Source of the DNA: Chrysaora quinquecirrha
Taxonomy: Eukaryota; Cnidaria; Scyphozoa; Semaeostomeae; Pelagiidae
DNA length: 64,000 bases
Reading direction: 5' to 3'
NCBI GenBank assembly: GCA_014526335.1
Contig: JACTAT010000011.1
Coordinates: 1,127,741 to 1,191,740 of the forward strand
This document shows positions 25,305-34,847 of the stretch, piece by piece. A model generated the notes under the pieces. That model was not told the origin of the DNA and searched no databases. It worked only from the letters and a program-made list of their open reading frames with translations. The position numbers and the translations under genes are program-made. Position 1 is the first letter of the stretch; every line of letters starts with the position of its first letter.

Positions 25305-28033
25305 TAGTGGAGGTAACAAAATAAAAATGTTTATTTTGGCTTTATTCTTTATTATTCTACTACGGAAATTGTGATAAAATATCGCCAGGCTTGCTCACGT
25401 GGCTTGCGGCTAATCGGCCAAGTGTTCACGTGCTTGTTGCTACATGCAACCTCGTTTTGGAGTGTTGCGCTCTAGCCAGACATATGCGGCCACTGCAGCA
25501 ACAACAATATCACTCATTACTTAAAAAATGGCCGACCAGCCAGTCAAGCACAAGGATGAGGAAAGTGTTGAAACTGTCTATATACTATTTCTGTAAGGCT
25601 TCAAACAATGCAAAATTGGATAAATGCCATCGGTTGAAAATGGACGACATATCGTCTTCCAGAACTTGTATGGTCGTCAGAGAAACAAACAGTTAGTGGC
25701 AGGACTGGATGATCGAGTGTGACTGAGTGAGTGGCGCGGAGGAGTCTCATTATTTCTAAGGCCAAAATAAACTACACTACCCACCTACATACTACACCAA
25801 TTTTGTAAATGTAATGACATGTTACATTATTATTCTGTTCTGCATTATTAGTGGTAATTATTTTCCACTATAGGGGGAAAAGATTCAGGTTGAAAGTTTT
25901 GAAAGTTTCAGACTTGCGTAATAGCTTGGGAAATTTCTGTTAGATATTTATGTAATGTAGATACACTGCCTAGATGTGTAGTGTTTGACTTACCTATACA
26001 GTACCTATGAGTTTTAAACATTATAAAACCCTTTTTCAAATTTTTGTCAAATAGGAACAAAATTGCACATAAATGGGGAGAACGTGGTGCTGGTATTGAC
26101 CAATGAACATTTACCTTTTTTTTCAATCATACTATAAGTTACTAAAATATGACTTTTTCAGAGAAGTTTGTAGATGTGAGACATAGGACATATTGCACTG
26201 AATGGTACTAAATGAAAACTATAAATGAATATGCAGGGTAAGGTTTGTGTGAAGCTCAGTTCCTTGATTTCTATTTTAGATATTTTGAAAAAGTACCCCT
26301 TTTTCTGATTTCTTTGTCCTAGACTTAGGAGGAAATAGGACCCCTTTCTCAGAGATGGGTGCTTACACTTTACTACCGGGGTGGACCCGCCGGGATGCTA
26401 GCATCTTTCCAATTAGTCTGTTCTTTACAAACCAAATTACTTTAACTGAAGACGAGACATCAGAAATAGAATAAACTATTTCGCAGTTGATAAGTTGCTT
26501 AGCTGAAAATTTTCTTAATTTCTTTGCAATTCAAGAGTCAGGCTAGGTTTCTTATGAAGAGTGTCTTATGAAAAATAACGTGTAGTCAAATTGCCGCTAA
26601 GCATGTTTACATCAAGAAACCATCGTTATAGACATGCCACTTTACCTCTTAGCTAAAATAACCTATCACACGTTGCCCCTTACTCTCAAAATAAAGAACT
26701 CAGAAGGCAAATATTTTTTCATAGATATCACTGGTGGATGAAAGATTATTATCAATGAGGCCTCCAGATTATATTTCGCGAATGCCAGTGTCTCTGAAGA
26801 CGACCCTTCACAATCTTAAAGGTATTTAGCTATAAAATTGGAATATATCCCTTTTCTGACCTTAAATTTCATAAATTTCTCGCAGTATTTAGATTCATTT
26901 CAGCAGCAAGCGTAATTTTTCTTTTTATTTCAGCAAGCGAGTATCGAAGCTGGCTGTTATATTACAGCTTACCTTGCCTTGAGGGTATATTACCAGCTGA
27001 TTTCTTGCTTCACTACTCTTTATTAGTAAAGAGCATGCACTTACTTTTGATTTCCCGAATTGAAGAAACAGAAATCGTCGAGGCTAAGCATTGTTTGACA
27101 TCATTTTATGAAGATTTCACAAAACTATACGGTATTATTTTGATTGTTACATCATTGTAGAAAGGAATTTTATTCCATGGGTGTCAGAGCCTCATAAAAA
27201 ATAATGGGACATTCAATTTCATTTTCATTTTTCATTTCATTATTTTTGGATTCCATCACTTTTCATGGGTCTCTGGCATCTAGGGCAGGAATTCTATTTC
27301 GTCATCGGCCAAGTTCCCTTTGCAGCTGTATGCGAGAGTGTGCAGCGCACGCAAACCAGTTGTGTGTTCTACACTTAGTGAGCCAGTTTTGCAGAACAGT
27401 CGTCATTGTACTTTGAACATACTCCATTTACATCTTCGATTGTTTTAGAAGCAAAATTGTCACTATAATATGGATGTTATATGGTTTAATTTACTGTTCA
27501 TTACTTGTTTCCAAGTTTAAATTCCGTCTGTTTTAGACAATCTCATTGGGAAATGTTGATTAAATGTCCACAACCTTTACCACATCTGTGACTACTTGGA
27601 AAATTGGGGACCCCTTTGGGGATATTCGGGCTTAGCATTCGAAAGCCTAAATGGAATTTTGGTAAAATATGTTCATGGAAAGAAGGATGCTAGTAACGAG
27701 GTATTACCTGCTTTTCTTATACAGCTCTGATACAGCTCTTACACAGCTCTGACCCTCCCTCCCCGATATCCCTGTTTAGAGAATTCCTTATCGGCATTTT
27801 TTCAGCACATGAAAAATTTCACCCACCAAAAGGAGGAAATAAAAACAAATATACACCATTTTAGTTAGCTTGCATTCATCGTTCTTATCTAATGAAATCA
27901 TTAGGAGTGCTGTTTTGTTTTAGATTATTCGAGCATTCTCAGGTGTGAAAAAACTCCATCTAATGATGGATAACACAGAGCTGACCAAAGAAGCCGATAG
28001 CCTTGTACGTCGAATAATGTCAACCACAAATAG

Positions 28034-29387
28034 GTGAGAATTCGCTTTGCCTAACACTCTTTCATTTACTTTCATTTACAATCATCTCATAAATATGAGA
28101 TGATTGATCCAAATGGAAGATCCCAGGACGAGCGTAAGTTGTTGCTAGCTAAAACGCCTTCGAAATTCCAAGAATTTATGTGTTTTGTTTCCTGTTTGTT
28201 ATAAACGCTTTCATACTTTTTAGACCAACAAAAAGTGGGAAAAATGACATCTTATGACAACCAGGACATCATCGCAGCGATAGTGGCAACGGAAACTTTA
28301 CCTTCTACGCCTTCGTTTTGAAATGTTGTTTTGTTTTGCAGTAATTCTGTATTACTTGCTTTGTATACTTTGCCCAAACAATAGTTTATGGAGGCTAGCA
28401 CTCTTTTTACATGCACTGGTTAAAAGTGATCAAGGGTGCACATCCAAAAGATTTTTTGGGGTGTAAAGGTACCTTAGGTTTCTTTGTACCATACTGTTCT
28501 TACTATGTCTTGTAAGCAAAAACCATCCAGGGGGTTCGAAGGCATGCTGCAAATACCAGCCATTGTTTGGCTTAGATTGGCGTTTTTTCATATAAATTAC
28601 AAAAAGCTGTGGTATGGTATCAGAAAGGATTTCAAATTAGATAAGAAAATAGATGGCTTCAACACCCCTTGACATAATTGCATTATTGTATCGATCGGTC
28701 TTTAAACCAGGTATCTCAAAGTGCTTTACACATTCTTATAACGATTAATGTGCATTGTTTTCGTCTAAAATGCTGTGTTGGTCCTGATTGACTATTTTCC
28801 AAATCGAATCGGACCGAATTCAGTTTTAACTGTCCTAGATCGTACAGTTTGTGATCGTTAGATATATTGATTCTTCACTCGTAACTTTCCAGAAAGATTC
28901 AATGACTTCAGAGAACTTTCATGGTCCCAAGATTTTCAAGTTGGTCCCCAAGTTTTGGATTTTTTTTGGACCAACTGAACCAACTAACAAAGTGTCGCAT
29001 GTGCCCTCTGAAAGTAATTTTTAAGTTTCTAAATGATCAGCCTTATAAATAATAGCCAAGTCTTCATCCCGTCTTTGTTCATGCTATCTTCCTGTTGATT
29101 GTTATCCTTAAGATTGTTATCCTTAGTAACTTTAATCTATAGTTTGTTAAGAAGTTAATTTATAATTATACTGTTGCAAGTTATTACGCTGTTGATAATT
29201 AACATGGCGATGGAAAAAGTTAATGTTGAAGTTAAGTTTCGTCAAGTCATTACGCTGTTGATAATTTATATGGCGATGGAAAAAGTTAATGTTGAAGTTA
29301 AGTTTCAAACATCAGCTTTTAATCCTTATGATTTGTTCCAGATAGCTGGGCATACCATGTCCTGCAGATAAATGCAATTCAATGTAT
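28034..29387. other. Transposase 3' flank, little recognised
   Basis: Possible last transposase exon after a TTTTTAG acceptor near 28223, not recognisable by motif. Contains a tandem duplication (29177-29306). No other gene or RNA recognised. Confidence 0.4.
29177..29306. repeat. 66-bp tandem duplication
   Basis: Two adjacent, almost identical copies of a 66-bp unit (CAAGTTATTACGCTGTTGAT... and CAAGTCATTACGCTGTTGAT...). The 65-codon frame across it is explained by the 66-bp period being a multiple of three. Confidence 0.85.
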
Positions 29388-29648
29388 CGCAAAAAAGCCA
29401 AGATTACCAAGAAAGCTGGGGAGAAATTTCCCTTGAACAGTGCTTGTAAAATCCAGTAAAAACTGAATTCCAAGCTTCCCTAGAAAGCTTGGCCCAAAAA
29501 TCCTAGTTCTCCCAGAAAAGTGGTCCAAAATACCAAGCTTTCCCAGAAACTTAGGCTTTTAATTTCCATCATCATGGAGCGAAAAGGGCGAAAAGCTGGA
29601 AAACTGGATACATCCTAGGAAATCTGAGTAATCCCAGCTTTACACCCA
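29388..29648. repeat. Right subterminal repeat cluster of the 27.3-kb element
   Basis: Many copies of AAGCTTTCCCAG / CCAAGCTTCCC / TCCCAGAAA / ATCCCAGCTTT-type motifs directly inside the right TIR. They are a diverged counterpart of the left cluster at 2400-2672 and of the promoter copies near 16550. Confidence 0.65.
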
Positions 29649-29650
29649 CC

Positions 29651-29663
29651 TTTTTCATACGGG
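29651..29663 (-). repeat. Right terminal inverted repeat of the 27.3-kb element
   Basis: TTTTTCATACGGG, the exact inverse of 2383-2395, followed by CG (29664-29665), the second copy of the target dinucleotide. Confidence 0.85.
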
Positions 29664-30040
29664 CGGTGCTAATGGCGATCCCATGGCTACTCCATCGATC
29701 TGGTCATAATAAACCCCTTTAAATAAAAAATGGGTTTGTGCTGTAGCGAAAATAAATAACTTTCTAAGATCGGCCTTAGATATCTTAAGACTAGGATTAC
29801 CTTCAGAAATCTACTTAACAGCGAGATCGACAGATTCTACAAGTGGGATGTTAGTGAATAGGGGCTTTCGACATTGAAAGAGGCCATAAACTTATTAGAG
29901 GTAGAGAGGGTTTTGAGATCAGAAACAAAAGAAAAAGTATCAATAGCACAGTGTTCCTTAGGAATATGAGGATCTAACAAAGAACATAAATATTTAGCTA
30001 AATCATAGTTGTAAGTGCGAATAGATGAAACAATTGGGCC
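29664..30040 (-). pseudogene. Penelope-like element, central RT part (continues at 2382)
   Basis: Minus strand reads GPIVSSIRTYNYDLAKYLCS, a VES/TNIPL box with one frameshift, an in-frame TAG after VESVDLAVK, then KADLRKLFIFATAQTHFLF and YDQIDGVAMGSPLAP, the core fingers and palm of Penelope RT. It breaks off at the 27.3-kb element and resumes at 2380 going down. Lengths and motif order indicate that the two parts are one copy. Confidence 0.85.
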
Positions 30041-30042
30041 TA

Positions 30043-30160
30043 AAAGGAGGAGGAGAATAGATAGTGAAACATATGATAAAATTTATCCTTCTGGCTCTCA
30101 CCCTGCTAGAATATACGGTTTGCCAAAAATGCACAAACCAAGCTCTCCTGATTGTAAAAC
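30043..30160 (+). pseudogene. Inverted 5' segment of the same Penelope-like element
   Basis: The plus strand reads TYDKIYPSGSHPARIYGLPK then MHKPSSPDC, the RT segment that normally comes immediately before PIVSS. It abuts the minus-strand segment head to head at about 30041, so the 5' end of this copy is inverted. Its last motif (SPDCKT) and the first motif of the neighbouring segment (PIVSS) are adjacent in an intact element, as expected from a twin-priming-like event. Confidence 0.75.
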
Positions 30161-30654
30161 GCTTAATCAAAGACTTTAGAAATTCTTTATTAATAGAACA
30201 AACTTGAATATATATTTTGTTGAAATAATTCTTGTTTGATTTTATGTAAACCGCTTATATAAATTTAAAAATTCGCATTTGCTATGAGCATATGATTCAC
30301 AATGATTCATTCTTATAATTGCTTTAGAACGAAATAGAATACTAATATCAACATTCAAGGTTTTGACCCTTTGCAACCTCCATAAACCTTGTGGACAGTT
30401 GTGCTACCAAGAACTCTTAGCGAGCACATATTGTACGAGGTTTAGCTTCACGTTCATAATGAGTTAAGCTAAACATGAAAGGAGACTCTTCTTGAGTGCC
30501 GTTAGCCCCTCAGCCTGTCAAAAAGGTGGTACCGACACAGATATTCAAATAACCAAGACCACATATAAGATCTAAGTGCCCCACATTGACGCCTCGGGCT
30601 TTCATACAGTTCTAACGATGGAATATATGAATTTAAGATAAACCGAAAAGTGCA
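30161..30654. other. No gene recognised
   Basis: AT-rich sequence without recognised coding motif. GATCTAAGTGCCCC near 30568 partly resembles the terminal repeat of the 16-kb element. Confidence 0.4.
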
Positions 30655-30835
30655 ATTAGCCTTCAGCAAAAATTTTATGCACATGACAGGTGTGAATATT
30701 GCCTCCACAAATCTTGATGAGCTCTTGCATTACTTAAAAAGAGAGTTGGAAAACATATCAAGCTGGATGCGAATCAATAAACTTAGCTTGAATGCTGCTA
30801 AAAGTGAATATATGCTGCTATATGATCGTAGGACA
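30655..30835 (+). pseudogene. LINE reverse transcriptase fragment
   Basis: TGVNIASTNLDELLHYLKRE and SSWMRINKLSLNAAKSEYML, the region just after the catalytic YADD box of a CR1/Jockey-like RT. The YADD position reads as a damaged ATGCACATGAC. It is almost identical to 43470-43658 on the minus strand, so the two belong to one subfamily. Truncated on both sides. Confidence 0.75.
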
Positions 30836-31174
30836 TCAACGACAACTTACCAGGCAAACAGACATTGAGAAATCTTATTTTCAGTCATAAGATTGATATT
30901 GATAAACAATTTTGGTAGCAGTAACTTGAACATTAAGAGGGAAGTAAAAGGTAAAATTGTATGTTGTTTGTATAAAATGTTAATAAAAGTTCAAGATTAC
31001 CAAATAACATATAATAGAGCATATGATAATCAATAATGACATTCAGCATTGTCCTTCTCTTTCATAAATAATGTTGCCAGGCTTTCTAGCCGTGTCTCTT
31101 ATTGGTCTGCCGTCTCTCATCTGAAGCAAACCTCTTACCATTTCACGTGGCCTCATTTTGTTTGTAGCTCAGTC

Positions 31175-31519
31175 TATTTTATATCCCATTGGCGGGGCAT
31201 TGCATGCAAGTGTCATGTTTTTTACTATTGCTTTGTCACACTCACATTTCCTCATCAGCACCCTCCAGCATCTTTTCAGTCTTTCGTAAGCACCCTCTGT
31301 TACCATTCTGGCACAACTTAGCCTATAGTTTAAATATTTTTGCTCTGCAGTTAAAACAGCATTGGAATATGGCTTCATTAGCAAGGGTTGGAAAGGAAAT
31401 GCACCATCCCCAAGCATCAGAGGAGGAACTTTTACATTACCAACAACTGCGTGATGAAACGAAAATAAATAATTTACCGGCAAGTGATAATCTCTGAAGA
31501 ATAGGAAGCAAGAATACAA
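31175..31519 (-). pseudogene. PIF/Harbinger (HARBI1-like) DDE transposase fragment
   Basis: Contains LGDGAFPFQPLLMKPYSNAV, then NYRLSCARMV and EGAYERLKRCWRVLMRK, which match the second and third catalytic blocks of DDE_Tnp_4 (Asp in LGDGAFP, Glu in TEGAYERLK). The first block is absent and the reading degenerates after TLACNA. The end of the neighbouring minus-strand gene lies only about 80 bp away, but no terminal repeat was found to link them. Confidence 0.75.
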
Positions 31520-31600
31520 CAGGTTTTATTACTGCGTGATGATGTGCGAAGAATAGGAAGCCTGATATGATATACACATCCAAGTATTTCCATGTGCCAG

Positions 31601-34394
31601 CTAATCGCCCATACCTTGTTTTGATGTTTTGAGTGGAGCTTCTGCTTCATTTTCATTGAGATCAATATCATCATCAAAATCTTTGTAAACCAGGTCGTTG
31701 CCATCGTCATAATCCATATCAGATTGACTTTCACTGTCAGATATGAATTGACATCATCTTCATCAGACTCCCTAGATTCATTTTGGTCTCCTTCCTCATT
31801 CTGAGCATTTCTTAATTCAGTTTGAATAACCTCTGTCTGCCTCAAAATATGAGCTGTTATTGCTTTTATTTTGTCATATTTTTTGCATTTTTTATTCAGT
31901 CTATGTTTATCAAGGTATTTATCCAATTCTGCAGAATACAGCTGTTTTAAATTTCCTTTGATTACCAAATTTAGCCAATCATAGTCCTCATACTGCTTAT
32001 TTAACTTTTGCTGTTTCGTGGTGCATTTTTCCTGCGCCCTTCTTGTTTTAGACACTTCCTTGTGTCGAAGATGTTCCAGACAGCTGACAACATGAGAAGC
32101 ATTTAAATTCAATTTTTTTGCAATTGCCTCAATTTGCAAAGTGTCATCAAGTGATATTTTACCTTCATTGTAGAGATCAGTAATAACAGCCCTTGGTTGC
32201 CAGTCATCTGGTTTTCTGTTCATATTTGAAGTACGAAATACACTCATGTAATGTCCTTGATTTCCCCTGTCAGGCATAGGCTGTGGAACTCTTATACATC
32301 GTGGACCAATCCATTGTTGTTTGGAACAATATTCACAAGCTAATGAGTTTTCTTTATCTATGCATCCAAATTTGAGGTATTCCATGTATAGCTGCCCATA
32401 TATATAATGAATTTCTGCAAACTTTATTATCTTCTGAAAGTAGCCAGATCCTGGAACAAATCTTTTTTTGCTATCATTGGCATTTTGGTAGTCCTCAAGA
32501 TATCTTTTGTTGAAAAAGAATAACTGTTCTGGTTTTTGCGATAGCTTACAGTCTATGTATTCTCCTAGAACTGGTGCTCCATCAATTCTTTTCACAAGTT
32601 CTTTTGATATCTCCCAAGCATTTTTCTCCATTCTCTTTGCTTCATATAACTCATACTCAGTTAATGACATGGATTCAATTTCAGTCTCTGTCATTCCTTC
32701 ATATCTTTTAAAAATTTCCCAGTTGATAGTTGCCCCATCAACAACAGAGTCACCAATGGCTGAATTGGTTCGCTCAGCCTCCCCCTGGCCACTATCACCC
32801 CTAGATCTATGAACTCTAACACGATAGTCTGATTGCCACATTCTTGCTATCTCAGCATTCCTGAAGCAAACTTCAAAATTTGAGACCCCAACTCCTGGCC
32901 CAGCATCAGTAAGTCGTGCAATTCTTGATCTCATTTTTGGTGATTTAAGTCTAAATAATGCAGTTAGCAACCTTGAACACAAGGAATTGATGGTTAGTAT
33001 TACTTCTGGCAATTTTTCTTTGTCTATCTTTTCTGTCTGACTCTGTTCCATAATATCATCAATAAGAGGCTTAATTCTTGAATCAAACAATGTATGCTCA
33101 AATTCAAAAAATCCTTCAAAACCTGCTTCTCTTTTATCTTGTATTTTTTGATACAGTGAACAAATTTGTACTATCCTCTCTTTTTCATAAAGACAAAATT
33201 TATTTGGCATTCGATTTTTTTAATTTGAGCAACAATTGTCATTAATTTTATTAATATCACTAGAGACAGACATATCCTTGTACTGAAATGCATAGTCATG
33301 TATGCAAACACAAAGTGAGGAAAACCTGTTGGAGTACTGTAAATCACCTGAGCCTGGAATGTCAGCAACAAAAGTCTTTGGTTTTTCATGCCATAATCGA
33401 ACTGCCTGGCTAGCCCACACTGTTCCTGAAGAACCAACAAAAGCCTTTGGTCGAACAAATACAATATGGCAATCTGTGTCTGTGATCAATTTTTCCTCAC
33501 TATTATGTCCTTCTCTACTGCTGGTCTTAGTCATAATTCTTTGTGATGCAGGAGTTTGATAAACTAGCCTTTCTGGCCAGTCATACTTTGGCAACTTTTT
33601 GGCTTTTTTTAAATCAGTAAGAGTCAAAATTCCAGTGTTGCGGACATTTTGAAATCCTTCTCCTGTACAAGGACGCAAATAAGCCTTATCATCCATACTA
33701 TGAATCAATGAATACTGTCTGCTGTCACCTGCTTGATCTGAGAACAATGCCATCTTTATATTCTTTACATGGGCCCTCTGATAATGTGTATCCTCATTTG
33801 ATACATCTTCTGTCTTCGGAGGTTTTCTGAAACACATTAAACCTTTCCCTATGTGTCTTTTTCCTTGAGAAGATCTCTTATTTCTGGGTTTACATCTATT
33901 ATAAACAGTTACTGCAGATTTAATCATATTTCTCCCATCTTTCAGAAGTCTATAGTTAGCAATATTAAGCAAATCTCTTGCTTTGACACGCCTGTTTGTG
34001 TATATGACAAGGTCTTGCCTTCTCCCATGATATGTGGCCTTGTCTTCAACAGATTTGGCGAAGAATTTCTCTATTTCTTCATCCAGTTTCCTAGAGCCCC
34101 GCATTTCGTCTATCATATTGGTTGCTTTTCTTTTCAGCATTTGCTGCAGTTTTTGTTTATCATAAGGTGTTTTCTCAGTAATGATGCTTTCAATACTATC
34201 AACCCTCTCTTGTAAGTTACTAATGGTATTCCAAAATTGCATTTTCAGGCCAAAAATCTGTCTTCTTTTCAATCATTTTCAGTTTTCTATTAATAATTTC
34301 TTGAAGCTCTTTCTGTTTTTCAGAGAGGTTGCTTAAAACTTTAGTCTTTGCAACCACATTAATGTCAGAGACCTCTTGCAGAAGTTCTAGAATC
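31601..34394 (-). pseudogene. Large protein of an unnamed invertebrate family (SMDDKAYLRP-type), decayed
   Basis: I recall this kind of protein from cnidarian genomes but cannot name a domain. The first visible exon begins near 34394 after an AG acceptor (ILELLQEVSDINVVAKTKVL, coiled-coil-like); a frameshift near 34250 leads into a 350-codon stretch with NIKMALFSDQAGDSRQYSLI, HSMDDKAYLRP, YDWPERLVYQTPAS and VFVRPKAFVGSSGTVWA. A TAA at 33220-33222 lies in frame with the next stretch (MPNKFCLYEKERIVQIC), so this looks like one gene with a nonsense mutation. Later come LACEYCSKQQWIGPRCIRVP and an acidic tail reached through a frameshift near 31735, ending at TAG 31601. Length about 930 residues. 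A transposon-encoded role is likely from its surroundings, not shown. Confidence 0.5.
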
Positions 34395-34541
34395 TAAATT
34401 AAAACAATAATGAAAACAATGAATACTTGTTGATATGCATTAAGAATTTTCTTCTAAACAGACTCAATTTCGAAGTTATCTCAATGGGCAAAGGCAATTT
34501 AGTTGGGAAACTAACTTGAAAATTGAAAAACTAAAGAAAAC

Positions 34542-34548
34542 TTGTGAT
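34542..34548. repeat. Target-site duplication of the P-type element
   Basis: TTGTGAT, repeated at 39693-39699. Confidence 0.85.
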
Positions 34549-34847
34549 CATAGTCAATAGAATAAACACTGGTCTGGAAGCCTATTGTTTCGGTCTATTG
34601 TTCAAGCACAGAGCTTGAGTCAGTGAGAAAAAGCTGTCACGTGATCAAAAACTGTGCATTTCGACGCCCTAGCAACATTGTTGACCGTGCAAAACCAACG
34701 GCGAAGACTGCGATTCGTAGGTACACACATCAATTTTCTCTAAAAATATTGATAAAAACGTAAACGTATTCATACTTAAGAACAGAGAGGTTTATCCAGG
34801 AGTTTGAAGAAATGTAAAACAGTTCTCTAGAACTTAAAAACACAGTT

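Larger units (their letters stand above)
19855..26395. mobile_element. 6.5-kb DNA transposon with CCCGGCGGGTCCAC termini and 8-bp duplication
   Basis: Left end CCCGGCGGGTCCACTCCC followed by TAGTTAAGTGTAAGCACCC; the right end reads, inverted, CCCGGCGGGTCCACCCCGG followed by TAGTAAAGTGTAAGCACCC. TSD is ATGCTAGC. The element lies in the Tnp2-like transposase gene and carries a minus-strand zinc-finger/transposase-like gene (24865-21170), short tandem repeats near its left end and a MITE near its right. An 8-bp duplication is usual for hAT, P and Zisupton-type elements; the termini do not decide between them. Confidence 0.8.
16725..28033 (+). pseudogene. Tnp2-like (EnSpm/CACTA-related) transposase gene with N-terminal C2H2 zinc finger
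   Basis: Probable cut-and-paste transposase of the 27.3-kb element. Exon 1 (16725-17422) opens with a C2H2 finger (WLCSICLESF, then FRHFKLKH), a long acidic stretch, and the block ILAYSIRHNISQQAIKDLL with HLPTPN. Later exons: 17496-17579; 17727-17936 (YRRLSQPGQFLSH, YTDGV); 18139-18251 (GLWQGRGKPNPTLFLKHLV); 19032-19291 (GCKHC); 19501-19695 (FDIVKGVVIDYMHGVLSGV); 26725-26821 (DERLLSMRPP); 26934-27131 (ASEYRSWLLYYSLPCLEGI); 27537-27700 (NWGPLWGYSGLAFESLNG); 27924-28033. Damage includes a frameshift or stop in exon 2, one after YTDGV, a TGA near 27560, and the 6.5-kb insertion between exons 19695 and 26725. The last exon is uncertain. A KDZ-type assignment is the main alternative. Confidence 0.75.
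2383..29663. mobile_element. 27.3-kb Tnp2-like DNA transposon with BEN-domain accessory gene, itself carrying two nested elements
   Basis: The ends are inverted copies of CCCGTATGAAAAA (2383-2395 and 29651-29663), each flanked outward by CG. Deleting the element and one CG rejoins the Penelope RT as GSPLAPVLA in frame, which fixes the boundaries to the base. Inside are a plus-strand Tnp2-like transposase gene starting at 16725 and a minus-strand BEN gene starting at 16266. Without its two nested insertions it is about 12.9 kb. A short TIR, a 2-bp duplication, a Tnp2-like transposase and many short subterminal repeats all fit the EnSpm/CACTA group, although the termini do not read CACTA. Assignment to that group, rather than to the related KDZ-type elements, is inference. 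Confidence 0.82.

Noticed and set aside
29174..29371. 65-codon plus-strand ORF with internal repeat
   Set aside because: Product of a 66-bp tandem duplication; no recognisable family.
2383..29663. Polinton/Maverick identity for the 27-kb element
   Set aside because: No protein-primed DNA polymerase, retroviral-type integrase, packaging ATPase or capsid motifs were seen, and the TIR is 13 bp instead of hundreds.
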